From Arenicola marina (Eukaryota; Annelida; Polychaeta; Arenicolidae), in the NCBI GenBank assembly GCA_964019135.1, contig OZ025258.1, positions 33,192,955 through 33,256,954 on the forward strand: a DNA stretch of 64,000 bases. Reading direction: 5' to 3'. Under the pieces are notes generated by a model. It was given only the letters and a program-made list of their open reading frames with translations. It did no database searches and was not told the DNA's origin. Shown in pieces: positions 12,601-24,672 of this stretch. Within the stretch, counting starts at the first letter, position 1, and each line of letters opens with the position of its first letter. Both the position numbers and the translations under genes were made by a program.

Positions 12601-15059
12601 CCTTATAATATTCACTGCCTTCGTCCCTTCAGTCTGTGCGTTACCACGTCCTTAATAGTAACTGCTTTCGTCCCTTCAGTCTGTGCCTTACCACGTCCTT
12701 GTAATATTCACTGCCTTCGTTCCTTCAGTCTGTGCCTTACCACGTCCTGAATATTCACTGCCTTCGTCCCTTCAGTCTGTGCCTTACCACGTCCTTAATA
12801 TTCACTGCCTTCGTTCCTTTAGTCTGTGCCTTACCACGTCCTTAATATTCACTGCCTTCGTCCCTTCAGTCTGTGCCTTACCATGTCACTAATGTTCACT
12901 GCCTTCGTTCCTTCAGTCTGTGCCTTACCACGTCCTTAATATTCCCTGCCTTCGTCCCTTCAGTCTGTGCCTTACCACGTCCTTATAATATTCACTGCCT
13001 TCGTTCCTTCAGTCTGTGCCTTACCACGTCCTGAATATTCACTGCCTTCGTCCCTTCAGTCTGTGCCTTACCACGTCCTTAATATTCACTGCCTTCGTTC
13101 CTTTAGTCTGTGCCTTACCACGTCATTGATATTCACTGCCTTCGTTCCTTTAGTCTGTGCCTTACCACGTCCCTAATATTCACTGACTTCGTTCCTTTAG
13201 TCTGTGCCTTACCCTGCACGGTTGGCGTTGATGGACCCACTGCGGTGACCACATTTGACGGCAACGGCTACACGATGGACAGCAACAACAAGTTCATCAT
13301 CTCGCGGTTTGCCCAGGATATTAACGACCAGTGCAAGGTATGTACGGCCGCCCAACCGCTTGGGTTCCTCATCGATGTTATGATTGGCAAGCTCTGGCAA
13401 TAGTCAGGCATCAGGCGACGGGTCATCGCTGTTTTGATTGGCAAGCTCTGGCAATAGTCAGGATCAGGCGACGGGTCATCGCTGTTTTGATTGGCAAGCT
13501 CTGGCAATAGTCAGGTGCAGGCGAAGGGTCACCGATGTTATGATTGACAAGCTCTGGCAATAGTCAGACATCAGGCGACGGGTCATCGCTGTTTTGATTG
13601 GCAAGCTCTGGCAATAGTCAGACATCAGGCGACGGGTCATCGCTGTTTTGATTGGCAAGCTCTGGCAATAGTCAGACATCAGGCGACGGGTCATCGCTGT
13701 TTTGATTGGCAAGCTCTGGCAATAGTCAGACATCAGGCGACGGGTCATCGCTGTTTTGATTGGCAAGCTCTGGCAATCGGATTGTTGATGTGCGTATGGC
13801 TCCCTCACCCATCACCACATCAGTGTACAACAGAATGCACGCATATGAGCCGATGCCGACACAGCCTGACGCACCGTAAGCGGCGCTATCCACACTACCA
13901 TTGTCTAGACCTAAACTACATATCTTGAAGTTGTCCTTCGCTTGCTATTTTTAGCCATCTTAGCACACATAATTATTAATTTCTTGCCAATAACTCAGGC
14001 AGGCAGGCAATCAGCTTCTGAATTTGAACACTTGGTTCCTATGACCAATTATTACAATACATTCCGTGAGAAATGCCAGTTTTAAGTATAATATGATACA
14101 AATGGCTTGTCGTACTCAACTCTTTGTGTAGAACGGCTCAAGACGATGGTAGATATTGTATGCGGGACTCAAATGCCGGGGATATGGACAGGCGAAGTCC
14201 ACAAGTGTTGACTTGGAAATAGCGTCCCCATTATAGGCAGGTTACGTGTTCTCTTGAACTATGTCAAAAATTGCTGTGTGTTTGTTTTTTCAGTTCCAAC
14301 TCCGTGCGGATACTGAGGATGGTCCTAATGGCTTACAGCAGGGCTGGGCAGGCGTCGCTTTCGGCATACACGCTAGTAACGCCGAGAAGTTTGATGTTAA
14401 CTATCGTCTGTCTCTGACGCAGAACGTGGTGGACGTCAGAGGTCGGGGCTACGGTGATGTGAGTCACATATGTATTATATGATAGTTGTATCTATCTCTC
14501 TGCTGATAGCGCAAATATATTGCACTGAGCATCATAACATATCGTAATCCTATATCAAGTAATTGCTTCTTTGTCAAAATTTCGTTAATAACTTCCACGT
14601 GATTGCATCACATCAAGCAAGACACATCCCTGATTTATACACACCAGGATTTTATTAAGGCTTTTGATAACATCCCATCCTGCCCAACTGACCAGTAATC
14701 CCCTCCTGTTGTTGTTCCCGTAAAATCAGCCGGTGATCGTCTCCACATCCGGGTGCCATCAATCCGAAACCGGAACTCACCCCTGGACATTCTGCGTGAA
14801 TTTGAGCGCTGAGGGGGTGTTCGTTGTCCGTGGAGAAGTGCCTGCCCTGGGCTGCTGGATAGAGGTCCGCTACGAGGAGGGTGTCGACGGTGCCAACGAC
14901 CAACTGACCCTGAATGTCTCCTCCGGCTACAACGGTCAGTTGAACGGGATGTGCGGCGACCGGGATGGCGATCCCGACAACGACGACCAGTTCTGTCCTC
15001 GCGACAGCGGAAACATCTCAGACGATTGCATCGACGGAGACTCACAGAATAACGGCTAA
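9630..15059 (+). CDS. Secreted single von Willebrand factor type D domain protein
   Basis: Five coding exons: 9630-9681, 11163-11225, 13201-13337, 14294-14458, 14730-15059 (TAA); 747 nt, 248 residues, phases consistent, all introns GT-AG. Exon 1 is a signal peptide (MMRYICILAALLHITYG). Exon 2 is a short cysteine-rich piece containing 'NCVCSCDCDP'. Exons 3-5 form one VWD domain: 'TAVTTFDGNGYTM' at its start, 'FQLRADTEDG' in the middle, and the calcium-site-like 'GMCGDRDGDPDNDD' near the end. No C8, TIL or other mucin/zonadhesin modules follow. The start is fixed by the signal peptide and the TATA box ahead of it. VWD domains are extracellular and often mediate assembly; the role of this small protein is unknown. 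Intron 2 is an acceptor-type junction minisatellite and intron 3 holds another array. Confidence 0.88.
10540..10690. repeat. Foldback repeat in intron 1 of the VWD gene
   Basis: Imperfect inverted repeat. The left arm 'cttgatcaagcattcgc...' to 'ctttctagagcgata' (ending ~10598) pairs with 'tatcgctctagaaatt' onward (10625-10680). Arms are ~50 bp and the loop ~27 bp. It could be a small foldback transposon; no target duplication recognised. Confidence 0.65.
11341..13213 (+). repeat. 47-bp acceptor-junction minisatellite, VWD gene intron 2
   Basis: About 38 copies of a ~47-bp unit (some 49-50) containing 'tcgtcccttcag', then 'tctgtgccttacc', then 'acgtccttaatattcactgc'. The final copy is the real acceptor: 'ttcctttag' ends at 13200 and exon 3 begins 'tctgtgccttacc' at 13201. 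Every unit therefore repeats a pyrimidine tract, an AG and the first 13 bases of the exon. A 521-bp block (11972-12492) is repeated next to itself (from 12493). Confidence 0.95.
13384..13785. repeat. 54-bp minisatellite in VWD gene intron 3
   Basis: About seven copies of a unit containing 'attggcaagctctggcaata', 'gtcagacatcaggcgacggg' and 'tcatcgctgtttt'. It begins some 45 bp after the donor at 13338 and does not carry the junction. Confidence 0.92.
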
Positions 15060-15152
15060 TGCAGGAAACGGCGAAGTCTTCAAAGTTATCATAGACTCCA
15101 CGCACCCTTTTATCTGTCAATCAATGTAGTCTCATTGCGTAATTGAACGTAG

Positions 15153-15158
15153 AATAAA
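15153..15158 (+). terminator. Poly(A) signal of the VWD-domain gene
   Basis: AATAAA 94 bp after the stop codon, the first hexamer after the coding end. Implies a 3' UTR of roughly 110-120 bases. Confidence 0.65.
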
Positions 15159-15214
15159 TATCTAGATGCAACTTGCAAATCTGTCTGCCTTTCAGTTGTT
15201 CTATAAGAAGCAGA

Positions 15215-15480
15215 ACTCCGTGAGATAAAGAACGGTCAAAGCGCGAAAGTTAGTTGACAGTCCACCAAGTGAAGTCGAGATACAACAAAACGGGCATACT
15301 GAGAATGATGACAATACTGTGACGTACTTTGCTGACACTGGGCTGTCAATTTTTGCGCTTTCCCCGGAGAGAAAATCCCTGGGATACAAAGCGGTCAAAG
15401 TCAGGACGTTGACAGCCCAGTAACGTTAGTTCGGGAGATATTAAACGATGAAAGCGCGAAAGTTGACAGCACATTAACAT
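15215..15480. repeat. Direct and inverted short repeats, 'gcgcgaaagttgacag' type
   Basis: 'gcgcgaaagt(tagt)tgacag' at 15241, its inverse 'gctgtcaatttttgcgcttt' at 15342, and 'gcgcgaaagttgacagcac' at 15454 suggest a decayed foldback element between the VWD gene and the 44-bp array. No coding sequence is seen in 15160-15564. Confidence 0.5.
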
Positions 15481-15564
15481 GGGGCTCACAGCTACAACCG
15501 CTAGATGAATATGAATATTTCAAGCGATAAAAACGGCCGAAAGCCATGTGGCCGTTTTCTCTGT

Positions 15565-18500
15565 TGGCTCTACCTTGTACCACCGCCTGCTCTCCACCCA
15601 ATCACCCAGGGCTCTACCTTGTACCACCGCCTGCTCCCGACCCAATCACCCAGGGCTCTACCTTGTACCACCGCCTGCTCTCCACCCAATCACCCAGGGC
15701 TCTACCTTTTACCACCGCCTGCTCTCCACCCAATCACCCAAGGCTCTACCTTGTACCACCGCCTGCTCTCCACCCAATCACCCAAGGCTCTACCTTGTAC
15801 CACCACCTGCTATCCACCCAATCACCCAGGGTTCTACCTTATACAATCGCCAGCTCCCGACCCAATCACCCAGGGCTCTACCTTATACCACCGCCTGTAC
15901 TCCACCCAATCACCCAGGGCTCTACCTTGTACCACCGCCAGCTCCCGACCCAATCACCCAGGGCTCTACCTTGTACCACCGCCAGCTCCCGACCCAATCA
16001 CCCAGGGCTCTACCTTATACCACCGCCTGCTCTCCACCCAATCACCCAGGGCTCTACCTTGTACCACCGCCAGCTCCCGACCCAATCACCCAGGGTTATA
16101 CCTTGTACCACCACCTGCTCTCCACCCAATCACCTAGGGTTCTACCTTATACCACCGCCTGCTCTCCACCAAATCACCTAGGGTTCTACCTTGTACCGCC
16201 GCCTGCTCCCCACTCAATCCCCTAGGATTCTACCTTGTACCACCGCCTGCTCCCCACCCAATCACCCAGGGCTCTACCTTGTATCACCGCCTGCACCCGA
16301 CCCGATCATCCAGGGTTCTACCTTGTACAACCGCCAGCTCTCCACCCAATCAACCAGGGTTCTACCTTGTACCACCGCCTGCCCCGACAAAATCACCCAG
16401 GGCTCTACCTTGTACCACCGCGTGCTCTCCACCCAATCACCCAGGGCTCTACCTTGTACCACCGCCTGCTCTCCACCCAATCAACCAGGGTTCTACCTTG
16501 TACCACCGCCTACCCCGACAAAATCACCCAGGGCTCTACCTTGTACCACCGCCTGCTCTCCACCCAATCAACCAGGGTTCTACCTTGTACCACCGCCTGC
16601 TCCCGAACCAATCACCCAGGGCTCTACCTTGTATCACCGCCTGCTCTCCACCCAAGCACCCAGGGCTCTACCTTGTATCACCGCCTGCTCCCGAACCAAA
16701 TCACCCAGGGCTCTACCTTGTACCACCGCCAGCTCCCGACCCAAATCACCCAGGGCTCTACCTTATACCACCGCCTGCTCTCCACCCAATCACCTAGGGT
16801 TCTACCTTGTATCACCGCCTGCTCTCCACCCAATCACCCAGGGCTCTACCTTGTATCACCGCCTGCTCCCGAACCAAATCACCCAGGGCTCTACCTTGTA
16901 CCACCGCCAGCTCCCGACCCAATCACCCAGGGCTGTACCTTATACCACCGCCTGCTCTCCACCCAATCACCTAGGGTTCTACCTTGTATCACCGCCTGCT
17001 CTCCACGCAATCACCCCGGGCTTTACCTTGTACCACCGCCTGCTCTCCTCCCAACCACCCAGGGTTCTACCTTATACCACCGCCTGCTCTCCACCCAATC
17101 ACCTAAGGTTCTACCTTGTATCACGGCCTGCTCTCCACCCAATCAACCAGGGCTCTACCTTGTACCACCGCCTGCTCTCCATCCAATCAACCAGGGTTCT
17201 ACCTTGTACCACCGTCTGCTCCAGACCCAATCACCCAGGGGTCTACCTTGTACCACTGCCAGCTCCCGACCCAATCACCCAGGGCTCTACCTTGTATCAC
17301 CGCCAGCTCCCGACCCACTCACCCAGAGCTCTACCTTATACCACCGCCTGCTCCCGACCCAATCACCCAGGGCTCTACCTTGTACCACCGCCAGCTCCCG
17401 ACCCAATCACCCAGGGTTATACCTTATACCACCGCCTGCTCTCCACCCAATCACCTAGGGTTCTACCTTGTACCGCCGCCTGCTCCCCACTCAATCCCCT
17501 AGGATTCTACCTTGTACCACCGCCTGCTCCCCACCCAATCACCCAGGGCTCTACCTTGTATCACCGCCTGCACCCGACCCAATCACCCAGGGCTCTACCT
17601 TGTACCACCGCCAGCTTCCGACCCAATCACCCAGGGTTATACCTTATACCACCGCCTGCTCTCCACCCAATCACCTAGGGTTCTACCTTGTACCGCCGCC
17701 TGCTCCCCACTCAATCCCCTAGGATTCTACCTTGTACCACCGCCTGCTCCCCACCCAATCACCCAGGGCTCTACCTTGTATCACCGCCTGCACCCGACCC
17801 AATCACCCAGGGTTCTACCTTGTACAACGGCCAGCTCTCCACCCAATCAACCAGGGTTCTACCTTGTACCACCGCCTGCCCCGACAAAATCACCCAGGGC
17901 TCTACCTTGTACCACCGCGTGCTCTCCACCCAATCACCCAGGGCTCTACCTTGTACCACCGCCTGCTCTCCACCCAATCAACCAGGGTTCTACCTTGTAC
18001 CACCGCCTGCCCCGACACAATCACCCAGGGCTTAACCTTGTACCACCGCCTGCTCTCCACCCAATCACCCAGGGCTCTACCTTGTACCAACGCCAGCTCC
18101 CGACCCAATCACCCAGGGCTCTACCTTGTACCACCGCCAGCTCCCGACCCAATCACCCAGGGCTCTACCTTATACCACCGCCTGCTCTCCACCCAATCAC
18201 CCAGGGCTCTACCTTGTACCACCGCCAGCTCCCGACCCAATCACCCAGGGTTATACCTTGTACCACCACCTGCTCTCCACCCAATCACCTAGGGTTCTAC
18301 CTTATACCACCGCCTGCTCTCCACCAAATCACCTAGGGTTCTACCTTGTACCGCCGCCTGCTCCCCACTCAATCCCATAGGATTCTACCTTGTACCACCG
18401 CCTGCTCCCCACCCAATCACCCAGGGCTCTACCTTGTATCACCGCCTGCACCCGACCCGATCATCCAGGGTTCTACCTTGTACAACCGCCAGCTCTCCAC

Positions 18501-20326
18501 CCAATCAACCAGGGTTCTACCTTGTACCACCGCCTGCCCCGACAAAATCACCCAGGGCTCTACCTTGTACCACCGCGTGCTCTCCACCCAATCACCCAGG
18601 GCTCTACCTTGTACCACCGCCTGCTCTCCACCCAATCAACCAGGGTTCTACCTTGTACCACCGCCTACCCCGACAAAATCACCCAGGGCTCTACCTTGTA
18701 CCACCGCCTGCTCTCCACCCAATCAACCAGGGTTCTACCTTGTACCACCGCCTGCTCCCGAACCAATCACCCAGGGCTCTACCTTGTATCACCGCCTGCT
18801 CTCCACCCAAGCACCCAGGGCTCTACCTTGTATCACCGCCTGCTCCCGAACCAAATCACCCAGGGCTCTACCTTGTACCACCGCCAGCTCCCGACCCAAA
18901 TCACCCAGGGCTCTACCTTATACCACCGCCTGCTCTCCACCCAATCACCTAGGGTTCTACCTTGTATCACCGCCTGCTCTCCACCCAATCACCCAGGGCT
19001 CTACCTTGTATCACCGCCTGCTCCCGAACCAAATCACCCAGGGCTCTACCTTGTACCACCGCCAGCTCCCGACCCAATCACCCAGGGCTGTACCTTATAC
19101 CACCGCCTGCTCTCCACCCAATCACCTAGGGTTCTACCTTGTATCACCGCCTGCTCTCCACGCAATCACCCCGGGCTTTACCTTGTACCACCGCCTGCTC
19201 TCCTCCCAACCACCCAGGGTTCTACCTTATACCACCGCCTGCTCTCCACCCAATCACCTAAGGTTCTACCTTGTATCACGGCCTGCTCTCCACCCAATCA
19301 ACCAGGGCTCTACCTTGTACCACCGCCTGCTCTCCATCCAATCAACCAGGGTTCTACCTTGTACCACCGTCTGCTCCAGACCCAATCACCCAGGGGTCTA
19401 CCTTGTACCACTGCCAGCTCCCGACCCAATCACCCAGGGCTCTACCTTGTATCACCGCCAGCTCCCGACCCACTCACCCAGAGCTCTACCTTATACCACC
19501 GCCTGCTCCCGACCCAATCACCCAGGGCTCTACCTTGTACCACCGCCAGCTCCCGACCCAATCACCCAGGGTTATACCTTATACCACCGCCTGCTCTCCA
19601 CCCAATCACCTAGGGTTCTACCTTGTACCGCCGCCTGCTCCCCACTCAATCCCCTAGGATTCTACCTTGTACCACCGCCTGCTCCCCACCCAATCACCCA
19701 GGGCTCTACCTTGTAGCACCGCCTGCACCCGACCCAATCACCCAGGGCTCTACCTTGTACCACCGCCAGCTTCCGACCCAATCACCCAGGGTTATACCTT
19801 ATACCACCGCCTGCTCTCCACCCAATCACCTAGGGTTCTACCTTGTACCGCCGCCTGCTCCCCACTCAATCCCCTAGGATTCTACCTTGTACCACCGCCT
19901 GCTCCCCACCCAATCACCCAGGGCTCTACCTTGTATCACCGCCTGCACCCGACCCAATCACCCAGGGTTCTACCTTGTACAACGGCCAGCTCTCCACCCA
20001 ATCAACCAGGGTTCTACCTTGTACCACCGCCTGCCCCGACAAAATCACCCAGGGCTCTACCTTGTACCACCGCGTGCTCTCCACCCAATCACCCAGGGCT
20101 CTACCTTGTACCACCGCCTGCTCTCCACCCAATCAACCAGGGTTCTACCTTGTACCACCGCCTGCCCCGACACAATCACCCAGGGCTTAACCTTGTACCA
20201 CCGCCTGCTCTCCACCCAATCAACCAGGGTTCTACCTTGTACCACCGCCTGCCCCGACACAATCACCCAGGGCTCTACCTTGTGTCACCGCCTGCTCTCC
20301 ACCCAATCACCCAGGGCTCTACCTTG
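15565..20326. repeat. 44-bp minisatellite, left part, with 2155-bp higher-order duplication
   Basis: About 108 copies of a 44-bp unit: 'caatcacccagggctctacc', 'ttgtaccaccgcctgctc', then 'tccacc' or 'ccgacc'. Marker variants at 16191, 17468 and 17688 recur at 18346, 19623 and 19843, each exactly 2155 bp later (49 units), so a 2155-bp block was duplicated. Open frames in all three + frames (up to 495 codons) are by-products. The array is interrupted by the LTR element at 20327 and resumes after it. Confidence 0.96.
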
Positions 20327-20513
20327 TGTTGTGTTACGGAGACGGAGACGAAGTACAGTTCGTGTCGTTTATTAGTTCTCTAAGAGTTGTTCTTTACACG
20401 TTGGTGACCAGGAGACAAGTGACCAACATGAGACTGCTCATTAGCATATGACAAAGACACTTGGTGGCTCCAGCAAGATTAGCACAGTTGGACGTTCAGG
20501 CCTTAATCCAACA
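20327..20513 (-). repeat. 3' LTR of the Ty3/gypsy element
   Basis: Nearly identical to 24673-24871. It is the 3' LTR because the coding strand is minus. Confidence 0.93.
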
Positions 20514-20574
20514 TCTCCCTTTCTTGACTCTTATGGAGCTTATTTTACAGACATTTAATAACACAGACAATAAA

Positions 20575-23500
20575 TCACACACAGTCCTTATATCGGGCTG
20601 GCGGCTTCACGAGGCGGCCGCTTCTGGTGGTCATGCCGGATGAGGGTGGTGTGACCTGTGATTGGCTAGCTATTCTGCACCGCGGTAAGGTCGGAGATGT
20701 TGGCGGCGCTGCAGGAATCGGCGACGACGACGATGATAATGGTTCAGGCTCCGGTGCCATATAAGACGGCACAGGGCTCAACTTCTTCATTTGCACCCTA
20801 TTCCTCGTCAGGACCCCTGATGATGGAGTTGTTAAGGTATACGCGCGAGGATGGCAACCTTGTGAAACTTCACCAGACTCCTGGCGGTCGGGCACCCACA
20901 CTTCATCACCTGGTAGAAGTTGTCTCTGAACCCGTGCTCGGTTGTGTCTGTCGAAGTCTTGCTTCATTTTATCCCGGTACGCTGACTCGACCTCTCGAAT
21001 CCGGCCTGCATCCGGCGGCTGGACGAGTAGTCTCTTCGCGACAACCGGCACTCTCGTACGCAGTGATCTGGCCATACACAACTCTGCCAGACTGTAACCG
21101 TTGGACAGAGGGGCGTTCCTGTAATTGAGCATGGCGATATATGGATCACCTGTCGTAGAGATTAGGCGCTTAACCGTTTGCACGGCGCGTTCCGCCTCTC
21201 CGTTCCCAGAAGGATGTCTTGGACTGCTGGTTACGTGAGCAAACCCGTAGTCCCTGCTGAATGCCAAAAACTCCTGGGCAGAGTACTGTGGACCGTTATC
21301 GGAGATGACAGTCTCGGGTATCCCGTGGCGTGCAAACACTGATTTCAAATGATTGATCACAACACTGGAAGTTGTCTTTTCCAGTTTGGCGACTTCGATA
21401 AATCGTGAGTAAAAGTCGACCACGAGGACATAGTTAGTTTTCTTATGCTCAAAGAGGTCCGTGGCAACCTTTTGCCATGGTCGGTCAGGAAGTACAGACG
21501 GTAGGAGGGGTTCCACGACATTAGTTGCACTCTTACAACACTCCCTGCAATTCTGTACTAGTAGAGCCACGTCGCGACTAACTCCGGGCCACCACACCGA
21601 TCGCTTGGCTAACTCCCGACATTTGACAATCCCTTGGTGACCTTGATGAAGCCTGTCTAAGATGTCAGGCCTCAAACTCGGTGGAATGACGAGGCGACTG
21701 CCACACAGTAGCAAGTCATCTGCTAGATTGAGCTCATCTTTGTATGGCCAATACGGTTTCGAAAGTCCCTTGAGGCACGTCTTGTCTGGCCAGCCTTCCT
21801 GCACGTATTGCATCAGCTCCCGACAGACGTCGTCCTCCTGCTGATGAGTCCGGATCTCATCCAGACGCCGGTCCGTTGCGGGCAGACCCTCTGTTATCAT
21901 CCGGACAAACGCTGCTGATTCGTTTTCCAAATCTGCATCACTTTCCACTGGCCTACAGACTGGTGCGCGTGACAATGTATCAGCGGTGTATAGATCCTTT
22001 CCTGGCACATGGACGATGTCGTAACTATACCGCATGAGCCGCATCCGGAATCTCTGTATCCGTGGCGGTAGCTGATCCATGTCCTTCATACCGAAGAGCG
22101 GGACGAGTGGTTTGTGATCTGTTTCAATGATGAACTTGAGTCCAAGGAGATATTCCTTGAACTTCTCACACTCCCAGACGATGGCTAGGGCCTCCTTATC
22201 AATCTGGGCATACCGCTGCTCGGTGGGAGACAGAGAACGTGACGCATACGCCACCGGGCGCCACTCCTCGCCGTGCCGTTGCACCAACACAGCGCCAATG
22301 CCGTACTGAGAGGCATCTCCGGAGACCTTGGTCTCGCGAGTAGGGTCATACAAAGCCAAACACGGACTCTGTGTGAGCAAGGTCTTGACTTTCGTGAAGG
22401 CTTCGTCCTGGGCTTCACCCCACTGCCAAGATGTCTTGGTACTGAGCAGCTCACGCATAGGTTTGGTGAGCTCAGACAACTCTGCCGTGAACTTTCCCAG
22501 CTGGTTTACCATTCCCAGAAATCTTCGCAGCTCGGTTACGTTTTCAGGAACAGGCAATCCTTGTACAGCAGTTACTTTCTCTGGATCGGGCGTTACCCCC
22601 TCTGACGAGACAATTTGTCCAAAACACTTGATAGAGGTCTGACTGAATACACATTTATTCTTGTTGAGGGTCACCCCTGCTTTGTCCAGACGAACCAGTG
22701 TCCTGTGTAGGTTCAGATCGTGTTCCTCTTGATCTCGACCAAACACAATGACGTCATCCATCTGTGATACTGAACCTTGAGAGCCATCCAAAATGTTCAC
22801 AATGCGCTTAGTAAAGTGCTCAGGAGCGCTACTAATCCCAAACGGGAGCCTGTTGTAACAAAACCTTCCAAATGGGGTTATAAACGTTGTGAGCTCTCCA
22901 GACTTGTCCGCCAAAGGTATCTGGTGAAATCCAGAGTTGGCGTCCAGCTTGGAAAATACTTTTGCACCTGCCAGTTGACCTAACACATAGTCTAAAGTTG
23001 GCAACATGTGCCTTTCACGCTGCACTGCGACGTTGAGTTTTGTTAGATCAACGCAAATCCTCACTTCTCCAGACGACTTAGGAACTACCACAATCGGCGC
23101 ACACCAGTCAGTCGGTTCCTCGACTGGTGAGATCACCCCGAGGTCCTGCAGTCGGCTGAGCTCCTCCTTGACTTTGGGAAGGAGGGGAAGTGGTACACGA
23201 CGTGGAGCAGATACAGCATAAGGACGTGCATCATCCTTTATCCGAATCTCATATGGGGACTCCAGCTTCCCAAGTCCACTGAACAGTCTAGGATACTGTT
23301 CTTCCACAGATGCAACAAAAGAGACAATACCAAGATCACGCGAAGCTTTGCAACTGAGTAGATTTGAAGCCTTTTCAAATACATAAATAGTCTCCGCACA
23401 ATGTTTGTCCTTGAACTTCATCTCTGCCTGGAAACAGCCAAGGACTGAGATTTGCTGGTGATCAGCACTCCGAATCACCTTGGATGAAGTTTGTAGCTGA

Positions 23501-24465
23501 GTCGCAGGAAAATTGTGATCAAACTCAGCCTTTGACATGACTGATACATCTGCTCCTGTGTCAACTCTGAATGTGACATCCCTGTCGAGGAGAGTGACGG
23601 GTACCATCCATGGCGAATTCGGACTGGTTGAGTTGACGCCTCCCAGGAAAACCTCTGGCTGAGAGTCAAACTGCCTGGACACTTCATTAACAGAATGTTT
23701 TTTTCGACATACTTTTGCAAAGTGGCCCTTGAACTTGCATTGATGACATTCAGCGTTGCGAGCTGGACACACTGAACGACTGTGAGTTGCTTTACCACAC
23801 CATTGACATTTATTTTTGTCATACTTGTGCTGGGTGGGTGTTTTCTTCTTGTTTTGAAATCCCCTTGAGTGGACAGCAAATGTTTCACCAGTCACAGCCC
23901 CAGAAAGTTCTTTTAACTGAGTCTTGACCTGAGCTGACTGGCGAGCAATATCAGTGGCCAACTTCAAAGTCAGATTTTTATTCATTTGCATTCTCTCCGA
24001 GAGTTGTCTATCCCTGATCCCGACAACAATGCGGTCTCTTATGAGTTCTTCTTTTAAGTTGCCATATTCACAATGCTCTGCTAATGTATGCAAATCTGTG
24101 ATAAATGCATCCACTGCCTCTGTGGGGCCTTGCACCCTGCCGTTGAATTTAGCACGTTCATAAATAGTATTGTGCCTCACTATAAAGTAGTCCTCAAACT
24201 TCTGTTTGACAGCATCATACTCCAGAGACTCATCTCTGGCAGCCTGGTCGCCTACAGCTAGTGTCCTGACAAACGTAAATGATGAGACAATTTCTTCTGC
24301 CTTCTCCCCCATACAATAAATGAGAGTATTTACCTGGTGTTCTTCTGTCTTAGAGTCCAGCCCAGACGCTGCTCTAAACCTGTCAAACCGCCTTATCCAT
24401 CGGGTCCACGAGTTCGGTGCAGAAAAGTCAAGCGGTTCTGGCGGTGTTACTTGAAACGACGCCAT
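20575..24465 (-). CDS. Gag-Pol polyprotein of the Ty3/gypsy element
   Basis: A single 1296-codon frame. Parts in order: gag with zinc-knuckle (CCHC-type) region near residues 220-260, retroviral-type aspartic protease, reverse transcriptase, RNase H, then integrase with its zinc-binding region and core. The order protease, RT, RNase H, integrase places it in Ty3/gypsy rather than Copia. No envelope-type frame is seen. The protein acts only in the element's own replication and is not a host gene. Confidence 0.93.
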   Translation of the reverse strand: MASFQVTPPEPLDFSAPNSWTRWIRRFDRFRAASGLDSKTEEHQVNTLIYCMGEKAEEIVSSFTFVRTLAVGDQAARDESLEYDAVKQKFEDYFIVRHNTIYERAKFNGRVQGPTEAVDAFITDLHTLAEHCEYGNLKEELIRDRIVVGIRDRQLSERMQMNKNLTLKLATDIARQSAQVKTQLKELSGAVTGETFAVHSRGFQNKKKTPTQHKYDKNKCQWCGKATHSRSVCPARNAECHQCKFKGHFAKVCRKKHSVNEVSRQFDSQPEVFLGGVNSTSPNSPWMVPVTLLDRDVTFRVDTGADVSVMSKAEFDHNFPATQLQTSSKVIRSADHQQISVLGCFQAEMKFKDKHCAETIYVFEKASNLLSCKASRDLGIVSFVASVEEQYPRLFSGLGKLESPYEIRIKDDARPYAVSAPRRVPLPLLPKVKEELSRLQDLGVISPVEEPTDWCAPIVVVPKSSGEVRICVDLTKLNVAVQRERHMLPTLDYVLGQLAGAKVFSKLDANSGFHQIPLADKSGELTTFITPFGRFCYNRLPFGISSAPEHFTKRIVNILDGSQGSVSQMDDVIVFGRDQEEHDLNLHRTLVRLDKAGVTLNKNKCVFSQTSIKCFGQIVSSEGVTPDPEKVTAVQGLPVPENVTELRRFLGMVNQLGKFTAELSELTKPMRELLSTKTSWQWGEAQDEAFTKVKTLLTQSPCLALYDPTRETKVSGDASQYGIGAVLVQRHGEEWRPVAYASRSLSPTEQRYAQIDKEALAIVWECEKFKEYLLGLKFIIETDHKPLVPLFGMKDMDQLPPRIQRFRMRLMRYSYDIVHVPGKDLYTADTLSRAPVCRPVESDADLENESAAFVRMITEGLPATDRRLDEIRTHQQEDDVCRELMQYVQEGWPDKTCLKGLSKPYWPYKDELNLADDLLLCGSRLVIPPSLRPDILDRLHQGHQGIVKCRELAKRSVWWPGVSRDVALLVQNCRECCKSATNVVEPLLPSVLPDRPWQKVATDLFEHKKTNYVLVVDFYSRFIEVAKLEKTTSSVVINHLKSVFARHGIPETVISDNGPQYSAQEFLAFSRDYGFAHVTSSPRHPSGNGEAERAVQTVKRLISTTGDPYIAMLNYRNAPLSNGYSLAELCMARSLRTRVPVVAKRLLVQPPDAGRIREVESAYRDKMKQDFDRHNRARVQRQLLPGDEVWVPDRQESGEVSQGCHPRAYTLTTPSSGVLTRNRVQMKKLSPVPSYMAPEPEPLSSSSSPIPAAPPTSPTLPRCRIASQSQVTPPSSGMTTRSGRLVKPPARYKDCV

Positions 24466-24672
24466 GAGCAGGCAGTAAAGGGTTAACAGTACTTAGCTGA
24501 GTGAACAACACTTGCTCTGCTGCGCTGCGCTGCACGTGCTTCTTTTCCCGTGTACACCGGCCCACTTTCTCCTGTCAAGTTGTTGTCATTTAGAGTCGAC
24601 AATAATTCCCTTGATAACGTGTTCAAAGAAGTAGCTGTGCCGCTGTCTACAACGGCACCACCGCTGTCACCA

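Noticed and set aside
15505-20383. Long + frames rich in Pro/Thr/Tyr across the 44-bp array
   Set aside because: All three frames are open at once and encode the same repeat shifted, as expected for a minisatellite lacking stop codons. Not a mucin-like gene.
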